NCBI GenBank assembly: GCA_002367305.1
Contig: DFBG01000157.1
Location: 1 to 12,514 of the forward strand
Direction: 5' to 3'
Source of the DNA: Actinobacteria bacterium UBA3086
GTDB lineage: Bacteria > Actinomycetota > Coriobacteriia > Anaerosomatales > UBA3086
Length of the DNA stretch: 12,514 nt
Position numbers and translations under genes: made by a program. A model generated the notes under the pieces. That model was not told where the DNA came from. It ran no database searches and was given only the letters and a program-made list of their open reading frames with translations. Positions 6,469 to 12,514 of this stretch are shown one piece after another. The first letter of the stretch is position 1. The number at the start of each line of letters is the position of its first letter.

Positions 6469-7812
6469 TCACCCCTTCCTACTCGTACCTCGCTCGATGG
6501 CGATCGCCGCCACCGACTCGACGAGTGAGCCGAGATCGGAATCATCGAGCGTTATGGGCACGTTGTCGCAGAGGACCGTGGGCACGCCAGCCTCTGCCCC
6601 TGCAGCCGCCACCACATCGATCGCAGCCGCCTTGAGCTCTGTCACCAACACGTCGAACGTGCCTTGTGCGCCCTGCATGTCCTTGCGCAGGAGTTCACGG
6701 TTCGACAGGTGAGCGCTGGTGGCAACGACCTCACAGTCAAACTCGTCCTCCAGGAACTCCGCGAGTTTGGATATCACACCCTCGGGCGCGGTCGTGGCGA
6801 AGAACACTCGCTTGCCCGCGATCGGCTCCAGCGGCGCGGGACGGAACGTCGTGACAACGCATGGTATATCGGGCGCCTGGCGAGCGACCTCGTCGCGCAG
6901 GGCTTGGATCTGCTCAGGCGCCGCCACGGGCTCCTCGGCGGAGGCTATCACCACGAGATCGGCGAGTCCCACGCGATAGGGTCCGAAATAATCACGCACG
7001 TACTCGATTCCGCGCCCCGCACCCACGATGAGTATCGTCGCGTCGCACGCAACGGGCGGGATGGCGGCACCGGAACCCTCGAGCATGATGAGTTCCTTGC
7101 CCAGAGAGTCTGCCAAACGCGCTCCCTCGGGCACGTTGGAGAAGAACGTCTCCCCCGCCAGACCTCCGCCGCAACGACGACAGCCAACGGTCGTGACGCG
7201 GCTCATGACGGCGTCCTCGTAGTTGTCCGACGACGCATGCTTTCCTTGACGCGCGAGTTCAAGCAGGTCGCTCGTGTTCAGCCGCACGCGCTCGCCTTCG
7301 ATGAGCTCGGGTTCGCTGGGCCCGCCTCGGCCCATGGCGAGCACCACGACATCGCGCTCGCCCGCCTTGAGCCTGCGAGCAACGTACGCAGAGACGGCCG
7401 TCTTGCCCACCCGCTTGCCCGTGCCGATGAGACCCAGCGTCGGAGTCTTGGTGGTCATGCGGGCACGCGGTGGAGAGAAGATGAAGTCGGCGCCTCGATA
7501 CTTCACCCCGCGAGACAGAGCGATGGTCGCAAGCTCAAAACGATCGGCCGGAGAGAGGATCGGCTCATCGGAGAGGTCGATCACCGCGCAGGGGTCGTAA
7601 CGATCGATCGCTTCCGCCAGAGCCTCACCCGCAGTCGCCCCGGTGACCACGGGCACACCATAGGTGGCCATGCCCGCCTGCAGATCGACCTTCTCGGTCC
7701 CGCCGATGAATGCAGCTGCAACCACCTCGTACTCGTGGCCGAGCCCAGCGAGCGCGAAGCGAACCACCGGAGGGTAGTGCTCCCCATCAATGAGTGCGAC
7801 CACGCGTGTCAT
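6469..7812 (-). CDS. cpgS: Cyclic 2,3-diphosphoglycerate synthetase
   Basis: The enzyme uses ATP to close 2,3-diphosphoglycerate into cyclic 2,3-diphosphoglycerate by forming an internal phosphoanhydride. It is characterised in methanogens such as Methanothermus fervidus. The protein opens TRVVALIDGEHYPP, and has SDEP...FSPP segments and a P-loop GTGKRVGKT at 130-138. There is a CRRCGGG pair (C211, C214) and a LEGSGAAIPP motif near 244-253. The frame runs open to 8064, but those extra 84 residues are the shadow of the upstream gene. The ATG at 7812 overlaps the phosphoesterase stop (ATGA) and has a GAGGGAG site 6 bases ahead. The product is 447 aa, close to the archaeal enzyme as I recall it. 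It is followed by pgk2 after 4 bases. Identity is from motifs and the partner gene. Confidence 0.9.
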   Translation of the reverse strand: MTRVVALIDGEHYPPVVRFALAGLGHEYEVVAAAFIGGTEKVDLQAGMATYGVPVVTGATAGEALAEAIDRYDPCAVIDLSDEPILSPADRFELATIALSRGVKYRGADFIFSPPRARMTTKTPTLGLIGTGKRVGKTAVSAYVARRLKAGERDVVVLAMGRGGPSEPELIEGERVRLNTSDLLELARQGKHASSDNYEDAVMSRVTTVGCRRCGGGLAGETFFSNVPEGARLADSLGKELIMLEGSGAAIPPVACDATILIVGAGRGIEYVRDYFGPYRVGLADLVVIASAEEPVAAPEQIQALRDEVARQAPDIPCVVTTFRPAPLEPIAGKRVFFATTAPEGVISKLAEFLEDEFDCEVVATSAHLSNRELLRKDMQGAQGTFDVLVTELKAAAIDVVAAAGAEAGVPTVLCDNVPITLDDSDLGSLVESVAAIAIERGTSRKG

Positions 7813-8606
7813 TGTGGGCTCCCTCGATCCTCGCTCTGCTCCCATTTGCAGGACTGTCTGTTCATATCCAGGAAATCGGCCACGATCTGCGCATCTTCGT
7901 AGGGCTCCTTCTGTAACACCCGCACGCGACCCCCCTCGTGGACCTCTATGAGGTTGTAACAAGGACGCACCTTGCCGCGAAGCCGATGCGTGCACGCGGT
8001 TCCCGCATTCACGATCAGCATGTCCTCGAGACGCCAGATATTGGGCACATGCTTGTGCCCGCATAGCACGAGATCGGTTCCGGTCTTGGAGAGTACGCGC
8101 AGAAGGTCACCCGCATCATGCACGATATTGCGCTCGCGTCCGGTACCCGGCACGGGTACCAGATGGTGATGCAGGCACAGCACCTTGAACTCCTCCGGGT
8201 CGGCGAAATGCTCCTCGATGTACGGGTAGCGATTGCGCCCCACACGCCCATTGTCCAAATCTGGTTCGGTGCTGTCGAGCGTCAGGAAGTGCAGCCCGCT
8301 GAAGACAAGTTCTTTGCTTCGCGAGCCAAAGAAGTCCTGGAAGTGCTCGTCGCCGACATTGCGAGCATCATGGTTGCCGGGCAACACCAGCACGCGCTCG
8401 CAATCGATCTTAGACAGCAACCGAGACGCCTGTTTGAATTCAGGCGCGTATCCCATGTCGGTCAGATCGCCCGTTACCACCACGACATCCGGCTCAAGAT
8501 CGTTGAGTTCATCAACAACACGCGTGGCCAGACTGGGAATGTGATACCGCGACCCGCAGTGCAGGTCCGAGATGTGCGCTATGACGATCGGTTTGTCACC
8601 GCTCAT
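7809..8606 (-). CDS. Calcineurin-like metallophosphoesterase coupled to cpgS
   Basis: A 265-residue cytosolic phosphoesterase of the CpdA/Icc type. The metal-binding motifs are complete: D14-x-H16 in HISDLH, GD with D47, GNHD with N78 and H79, a HHH run at 146-148, and GHKH with H184 and H186. The family hydrolyses cyclic nucleotides and other phosphodiesters or phosphomonoesters, and the substrate cannot be read from the sequence. Its stop overlaps the cpgS start (ATGA), and the cpgS ribosome binding site lies within its coding region, so the two proteins are probably made together. This makes cDPG, 2,3-diphosphoglycerate or a signalling nucleotide plausible substrates; that is inference. 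The ATG at 8606 is preceded by GAGGGTGA. It lies 30 bases behind sppA. Confidence 0.92.
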   Translation of the reverse strand: MSGDKPIVIAHISDLHCGSRYHIPSLATRVVDELNDLEPDVVVVTGDLTDMGYAPEFKQASRLLSKIDCERVLVLPGNHDARNVGDEHFQDFFGSRSKELVFSGLHFLTLDSTEPDLDNGRVGRNRYPYIEEHFADPEEFKVLCLHHHLVPVPGTGRERNIVHDAGDLLRVLSKTGTDLVLCGHKHVPNIWRLEDMLIVNAGTACTHRLRGKVRPCYNLIEVHEGGRVRVLQKEPYEDAQIVADFLDMNRQSCKWEQSEDRGSPQ

Positions 8607-8636
8607 CGTGTCACCCTCTCTGGCGTCGTCGTGCTC

Positions 8637-9674
8637 CTAGCGAGGCAGCGCCCGTCGAAATGTGGCCTCTCCATCCAATGCACTCGTCGGCGAAAGTCGA
8701 TCCGTGATCCCGAGCAAGCTCCAGATGAGATCGAAGGGATCGTACTCGTCATAGGTCACGATGTGCGGATCACCCTTGATGCCACCCAGATCCGCGGCTC
8801 GATCCACCGCATCGTTGAATGTTCCAAGTGTGTCGACGAGACCCATCTCCTGGGCCTCTACGCCAGACCAGACCCATCCGGTCGCCATCTCCTCGACCGC
8901 AGAGCGTTCGAGTCCACGACCACGCGCGACCACATCGATGAACTCTTGGTACGCCCCATCCACGGATTGCTCGATCAACGCCGTCTCAGTCTCGGTCAGG
9001 GAACGATAGGGACTCCCTGCGTCCTTGTACTCCCCCGCGGTGATGACCGTGAAGTCCACGCCCACCTTCTCCATGAGTTCCTCAAGGTTCATGACCTCGG
9101 AAATGACCCCGATACTGCCTACCGCCGACGTACGCAATGCCACGATCTCGTCGCACTGCGAAGCGATCATGTACGCGCCGGAGGCTCCCACGTCACCGAT
9201 ACTGGCGACCACAGGCTTGGTCATACGGGCGATCTCGGTTGAGATCTCCTCGGAAGCCGCAACCGTACCTCCCGGTGAGTCGATACGGAGCAGCACGGCC
9301 TCCACGCTGTCATCGTTCTCGGCAGCAGCCAAGAGAGCGAGCATGTTCTCGGGAGTGACCACCCCGTTGACCGAGCTGCCCGTACCTGAGATCACACCGG
9401 TGACGTGTATCAGCGCAACAGCATCACCCGACGGGCCGACGTCACTGGGAATCATGACGGCGATAAGGCCACAGAGACCACAGATGCCGAGCAGTGACAC
9501 GAGCACGATGCCGATGACCACTTTCCAGCCCGCGCTCATCTTGGATGGCGTCTGTGGGGGAACACTCCGCATCGCTGCCTGTTGCTGAGCCTGTTGCGCG
9601 TAGTACGCCGCATACTGCTGCTCGGCAGACTGAGGGTCGAAGTTGTCAGGTGCGGGTGTGATCGGTTGATCCAT
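8637..9674 (-). CDS. sppA: Signal peptide peptidase SppA (S49 family), membrane anchored
   Basis: A short-form SppA serine protease, which degrades cleaved signal peptides and other membrane peptides at the outer face of the membrane. The Ser-Lys dyad is visible as S165 in GDVGASGAYMIAS and K217 in AGEYKDAGSPYR, and the oxyanion-side motif RIDSPGGTV lies at 130-138. One membrane helix spans about residues 51-76. Before it is an unusual cytoplasmic stretch of about 48 residues rich in Gln, Ala and Tyr. The C-terminal 60 or so residues follow the usual GLVDTLGTF block. At 345 aa it is a single-domain type. The ATG at 9674 has a GGAGG site 8 bases upstream. Confidence 0.93.
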   Translation of the reverse strand: MDQPITPAPDNFDPQSAEQQYAAYYAQQAQQQAAMRSVPPQTPSKMSAGWKVVIGIVLVSLLGICGLCGLIAVMIPSDVGPSGDAVALIHVTGVISGTGSSVNGVVTPENMLALLAAAENDDSVEAVLLRIDSPGGTVAASEEISTEIARMTKPVVASIGDVGASGAYMIASQCDEIVALRTSAVGSIGVISEVMNLEELMEKVGVDFTVITAGEYKDAGSPYRSLTETETALIEQSVDGAYQEFIDVVARGRGLERSAVEEMATGWVWSGVEAQEMGLVDTLGTFNDAVDRAADLGGIKGDPHIVTYDEYDPFDLIWSLLGITDRLSPTSALDGEATFRRALPR

Positions 9675-9779
9675 GGGAACTGCCTCCGCTGAAGGGGCCG
9701 TGGACAGGACGGCAAAAGGGGGACACCACGTATATTCCCCTCCACACGCAGATCAGGTCAACCAGAAACGAACTGATTG
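9675..9779 (-). other. thrB-sppA gap with weak hairpin and -35-like TTGACC
   Basis: On the minus strand this 105-base gap has a TTGACC that resembles a -35 hexamer, but the best TATACG-like -10 is 21 bases away, which is too far for a confident promoter. A GGGGA...TCCCC inverted repeat with a 12-base loop is followed by CTTTTG, which might act as a weak terminator for the hom-thrB transcript. Neither is strong. Confidence 0.25.
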
Positions 9780-10709
9780 CTACTCCGCGTCGCTTCGGGC
9801 GCCCACACGATCTATCGGAACAGCGAAGAGGGAATGGTCGGACCCGGGCTCCACGTCACTCGCTTTGGCCACTATCGCTCGTGCCCGTTCCAGTGCCGCT
9901 CTGTCGGACTCCTCACACACGAGTCCGATCACCGTGGGCCCAGCTCCCGATAGGGCAACCCCATCCACGCCCGCGGTGAGGAGAACATCACGAATGGATG
10001 TGAAGTCGGGCATGGCCGAAACTCGGTACTGCTCGTGAAGACGATCCGAGAGTGCCTGTGAGAGGAGGTCACCTCGACCCGAGATGATGGCCGCCGCGAG
10101 CAGACCCGCACGGCCCGCATTGAATGCAGCGTCCGCATGAGGAACCGTCTGTGGCAGCATGGCGCGCGAGATATCGGTCGACAGCGCCTGTAATGGCACC
10201 GCGACCACAGTGGCCAGCCCGAGGGCCGGCTCAAAACGCTCGGAACGACACGAGCCAAGATCGCCCTCGCACCACGAGATCGTGAAACCGCCCAAGAGTG
10301 CTGCGGCGACGTTGTCGGGGTGACCCTCCATCTCGATGGCGAGACGCAGGATCGTGTCGCGATCCAGCACTCCCCCGCAGAGTTGATTGGCGAGCATCAT
10401 GCCACCCACAATGGCCGCCGCCGAGGAGCCCAGTCCCCGACCGGTGGGAATCTCGTTGTCGCAGTGAATGCAAGCTGCGCGCTCGGGAAAGCCGCACTCA
10501 GCGAAGGCGCGGGACATGGCAACGGCCACCTTGTTGCGCGCATCGGTGAACAGCCAGCCTGCACCCTCGCCCGTGACCTCCACGAACCAGTCGTCTGCTA
10601 TCTCGGCTGAGAGATGATTGTGCATACTCAAAGCGAGACCGAAGGCGTCGTAGCCCGGGCCCAAGTTCGCAGATGTCGCCGGAACAGTGACTCTGGCGCG
10701 TGCGGTCAT
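9780..10709 (-). CDS. thrB: Homoserine kinase
   Basis: ThrB phosphorylates homoserine to O-phosphohomoserine, the step before threonine synthase. It is a GHMP kinase. Motif 1 reads PATSANLGPGYDAFGLAL at 10-27. The ATP-binding Gly/Ser-rich loop is IPTGRGLGSSAAA at 87-99. The C-terminal GHMP motif is near the stretch GVALSGAGPTVIGLV. At 309 aa the length is typical. The ATG at 10709 starts 3 bases after the hom stop, so the pair forms an operon. A GAGG-like site inside the end of hom is 11 bases away, so coupling to hom is likely. No thrC is in the window. Confidence 0.96.
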   Translation of the reverse strand: MTARARVTVPATSANLGPGYDAFGLALSMHNHLSAEIADDWFVEVTGEGAGWLFTDARNKVAVAMSRAFAECGFPERAACIHCDNEIPTGRGLGSSAAAIVGGMMLANQLCGGVLDRDTILRLAIEMEGHPDNVAAALLGGFTISWCEGDLGSCRSERFEPALGLATVVAVPLQALSTDISRAMLPQTVPHADAAFNAGRAGLLAAAIISGRGDLLSQALSDRLHEQYRVSAMPDFTSIRDVLLTAGVDGVALSGAGPTVIGLVCEESDRAALERARAIVAKASDVEPGSDHSLFAVPIDRVGARSDAE

Positions 10710-10712
10710 GGC

Positions 10713-11999
10713 CTAGAGGTCCTCGACACGGATGACGGCACCTATGGCGCTCGTGACGTCGAGCGCCTCGATCTCTGCGAGCGCGGCACGAACAGCGCCC
10801 TCGGACGCCTCGTGCGTGACGTACACGATCTCAGCGCCGGTCTCGTCGGCATACTTCTGGATGACCGAGGCGATGGAAACGCCGTGATGGCCGAAGATGG
10901 TGGCGACAGATGCAAGCACGCCGGGCTCGTCAGAAACGAGAAGGCGTACGTAATAGCCGGTGGTGAGATCAGCGATATCGCGCACCGGAAGCTCGTCGGT
11001 ACACGTACAACCGACGATTCCCAGGCAATCCTGCGAGATGTGGCGGGCGACCTCGATGACGTCACCCATGACCGCACTTGCGGCTGCGCCCGAGCCGGCG
11101 CCTTCGCCGAAGAACATGGTCTCGCCCACCGCGTCGCCGACCACGTAGATGGCGTTGTACACGCCGTTCACGCCAGCCAGAGGATGATCGACCGGGATCA
11201 TAGTCGGATGCACGCGGATATCCACGCCTGAGTCGGTGCGATTGGCGATAGCGAGCAGCTTCACGGCATAACCCATATCACTGGCGTAGTCGATATCGCT
11301 GGAAGTGAGCGAACGAATGCCCTCGACGGGGACGTCGTCCATGACCACGCGAGAGTTGAACGCGATGGAGGCGAGAATGGCGATCTTTGCGGCGGCGTCG
11401 AGGCCATCGACGTCAGCCGTGGGATCCGCCTCGGCATAGCCTTTGGCCTGAGCCTCAGCCAACACCGTGTCGTAGTCCAAACCATCCTGAGCCATGCGGG
11501 TGAGCATGTAGTTGGTCGTGCCGTTCACGATGCCCATGACGCTCGTGATCTCATTCGACGTGAGCGAGTGCTTGAGCGGTCCGATGATCGGGATCCCACC
11601 ACCGACACTCGCCTCGAAAGCGATGTCCACGCCGCGAGCCGCTGCGTGATCCATGACCTCTTTTCCGGCAGTCGCCATGAGCGCCTTGTTGGCGGTGACG
11701 ACGCTCTTGCCAGCATCGAGCGCGGCGATGACGACATCGCGCGCGACACCCGTGCCGCCGATGAGCTCGATCACGATATCGATCTCGGGATCCTCGATCA
11801 CCGGCCGCCAGTCGGTATGACACCGATCAGCCGGAAGGTCGACTGCGCTGAAACACGCCTCGTTGCGGTCAGCAACGCGCGAGAGCTTCAGGTCGACTCC
11901 GGCACGGGTGCGAAAGTGACCCGCGTGCTGCGCCAGGATCTGCGTGACCCCCGCGCCGACCGTGCCGAGTCCGATGAGTCCGATATGTACGGTGCGCAT
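10713..11999 (-). CDS. hom: Homoserine dehydrogenase with C-terminal ACT domain
   Basis: The enzyme reduces aspartate semialdehyde to homoserine for threonine and methionine synthesis. The Rossmann motif GLGTVGAG is at 10-17, and the TANKALMA segment with K105 is at 102-109. The catalytic set lies in the GYAEADPTADVDGLDAAAKIAIL block, where E190, D201 and K205 correspond by spacing to Glu208, Asp219 and Lys223 of the yeast enzyme. An ACT domain occupies about residues 350-428 (YYVRLLVSDEPGVLASVATIF...), so feedback inhibition by threonine is likely from family knowledge. At 428 aa it is the monofunctional form, not fused to aspartokinase. The ATG at 11999 has an AGAAGGAG site 7 bases ahead. 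Confidence 0.97.
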   Translation of the reverse strand: MRTVHIGLIGLGTVGAGVTQILAQHAGHFRTRAGVDLKLSRVADRNEACFSAVDLPADRCHTDWRPVIEDPEIDIVIELIGGTGVARDVVIAALDAGKSVVTANKALMATAGKEVMDHAAARGVDIAFEASVGGGIPIIGPLKHSLTSNEITSVMGIVNGTTNYMLTRMAQDGLDYDTVLAEAQAKGYAEADPTADVDGLDAAAKIAILASIAFNSRVVMDDVPVEGIRSLTSSDIDYASDMGYAVKLLAIANRTDSGVDIRVHPTMIPVDHPLAGVNGVYNAIYVVGDAVGETMFFGEGAGSGAAASAVMGDVIEVARHISQDCLGIVGCTCTDELPVRDIADLTTGYYVRLLVSDEPGVLASVATIFGHHGVSIASVIQKYADETGAEIVYVTHEASEGAVRAALAEIEALDVTSAIGAVIRVEDL

Positions 12000-12012
12000 C
12001 GCACAACTCCTT

Positions 12013-12072
12013 CTGCCAATGAGACGCGTCTGCAGGCGTGTGCGCGCGTCGAATGCTCGTCGCAGCAGTATA
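12013..12072 (-). promoter_or_regulatory. Candidate hom promoter (-10) and leader stem
   Basis: On the minus strand a TATACT hexamer (12067-12072) fits a -10 element about 70 bases before hom; no good -35 is found at 16-18 bases. The leader downstream holds a GACGCG...CGCGTC inverted repeat with a 16-base loop. No run of threonine or methionine codons typical of an attenuator peptide is visible in this leader. Confidence 0.3.
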
Positions 12073-12104
12073 GCGCAGGACGAGAGTACCGCACGACCAA
12101 GCGA

Positions 12105-12224
12105 CTACTGAGCGGCCAGCGCTCCGACGACCGGAGAGTTCTCCGCCAGCGTCTGGATGGTAAGGGTCTTGGAGAGTGGCAAGGGTATCCAGCACATGAA
12201 CCCGAAGGCGACTCGCAGGTACAT
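12105..12224 (-). CDS. Possible 39-aa ORF overlapping the MFS stop (TGATG)
   Basis: A short open frame begins at an ATG whose A is the last base of the MFS stop codon (TGATG) and ends at TAG near 12105. The 39-residue product is moderately hydrophobic at its N-terminus, and its third codon positions are mostly G or C, like the real genes here. There is no well-placed ribosome binding site, so expression would depend on coupling. I do not recognise it. It could also be chance in a 225-base intergenic stretch. Confidence 0.25.
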   Translation of the reverse strand: MYLRVAFGFMCWIPLPLSKTLTIQTLAENSPVVGALAAQ

Positions 12225-12514
12225 CAGACGCGGTGACCGGCGCCCTCGGAGGCAACCTCCATGGCCGTCTGATCCACGTACTGCGTGAGAGATACATCTC
12301 GCTTGCGCAGCAGCGTCCACGAGGCGATCACGCCCATGGCGTAACAGCCCGCAGTCACGAAGTAGGGAACTGTGTATGAGAACTCCATGATGCGACCGCC
12401 GACCACACTGCCTCCCAGCCATCCCATACTCCAGGCGAAGGCGAAAGCGGCCGCCACCACCGGCTTCTCCCGTGAAGGAACGCCCTCCATTGAGAACTGA
12501 CTGAACAGCGGCCA
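12224..12514 (-). CDS. MFS transporter, C-terminal fragment (5' end beyond the window)
   Basis: Only the last 96 residues are inside the window; the frame stays open to position 12514. Two long hydrophobic helices are visible, the first in the stretch with AAAFAFAWSMGWLGGSVVGG and the second around VPYFVTAGCYAMGVIASWTLL. They are followed by a polar tail of about 30 residues. The GG-rich helix and the FSQFS loop before it are in keeping with helices 11-12 of a major facilitator superfamily transporter. Substrate and direction of transport cannot be told from this piece. The stop is TGA at 12224-12226. Confidence 0.75.
   Translation of the reverse strand, partial: WPLFSQFSMEGVPSREKPVVAAAFAFAWSMGWLGGSVVGGRIMEFSYTVPYFVTAGCYAMGVIASWTLLRKRDVSLTQYVDQTAMEVASEGAGHRV

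Noticed and set aside
6465..6545. 27-residue N-terminal extension of the pgk2 frame
   Set aside because: It overlaps the end of cpgS and is Ser/Arg-rich. The ATG at 6464 is preceded by a strong purine-rich site.
6664..7902. A 412-codon open frame on the plus strand opposite cpgS
   Set aside because: It is antisense to a well-identified gene. Its translation is rich in Arg and His with no family features, as expected for a shadow frame in GC-rich DNA.
7813..8064. 84-residue N-terminal extension of the cpgS frame
   Set aside because: It overlaps the phosphoesterase coding region out of frame and is low-complexity. The ATG at 7812 has a good ribosome binding site and the family's usual N-terminus.
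8142..8160. 8-bp perfect inverted repeat with 3-base loop inside the phosphoesterase gene
   Set aside because: It encodes an ordinary Pro-Val-Pro-Gly-Thr-Gly stretch within an intact gene. It has no U-tract or regulatory position, so chance from codon choice is the simplest reading.
8118..9242. A 374-codon open frame on the plus strand across the phosphoesterase and sppA
   Set aside because: It crosses two real minus-strand genes and their gap, and has no recognisable domain or ribosome binding site.
12000..12104. Threonine-type attenuator in front of hom
   Set aside because: I looked for a leader peptide with repeated Thr or Ile codons and a terminator with a U-run. Neither is present, although a simple stem is.

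Overview
Every convincing gene in this window lies on the minus strand, so transcription runs from position 12514 towards position 1. The DNA is GC-rich and gene-dense, with overlapping ATGA or GTGA junctions. The gene set looks like a high-GC Gram-positive bacterium: Rho, an L31 of the zinc-binding type, ThyX instead of ThyA, a YqhQ/DUF1385 protein, and a homoserine dehydrogenase with an ACT domain. Rho, L31, ThyX and DUF1385 lying together suggests an actinobacterial lineage, perhaps near the Coriobacteriia. That placement is inference; no rRNA gene is present to test it.

Layout in transcription order. (1) The 3' end of an MFS transporter (12514-12224), with a possible tiny overlapping ORF behind it. 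(2) Threonine biosynthesis: hom (ACT-regulated) and thrB, 3 bases apart. (3) A membrane-anchored S49 peptidase, SppA. (4) A tightly coupled three-gene unit: a calcineurin-type metallophosphoesterase, cyclic 2,3-diphosphoglycerate synthetase (cpgS) and 2-phosphoglycerate kinase (pgk2). The last two enzymes together convert the glycolytic intermediate 2-phosphoglycerate into cyclic 2,3-diphosphoglycerate (cDPG), a compound best known as a solute of hyperthermophilic methanogens. (5) A 72-base gap made largely of three adjacent palindromes. (6) A small transaldolase-family gene overlapping rho by four bases, then rpmE with its own candidate promoter and leader hairpin. (7) An overlapping operon of thyX, an unknown membrane protein, the DUF1385 protein and a second unknown membrane protein.

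The most interesting part is the putative cDPG module in what looks like a bacterial genome, coupled to a phosphoesterase that could act on the product or a precursor. Other points worth a look are the palindrome cluster after pgk2, the long Ala/Glu/Lys-rich tail on ribosomal protein L31, and the leader hairpin in front of rpmE. The transaldolase-rho-rpmE-nucleotide gene order recalls the Bacillus subtilis rho region as I remember it, with thyX in the place of thymidine kinase. Nothing here looks like a phage, an insertion sequence, a CRISPR array or an RNA gene. No stretch longer than 300 bases lacks a gene.
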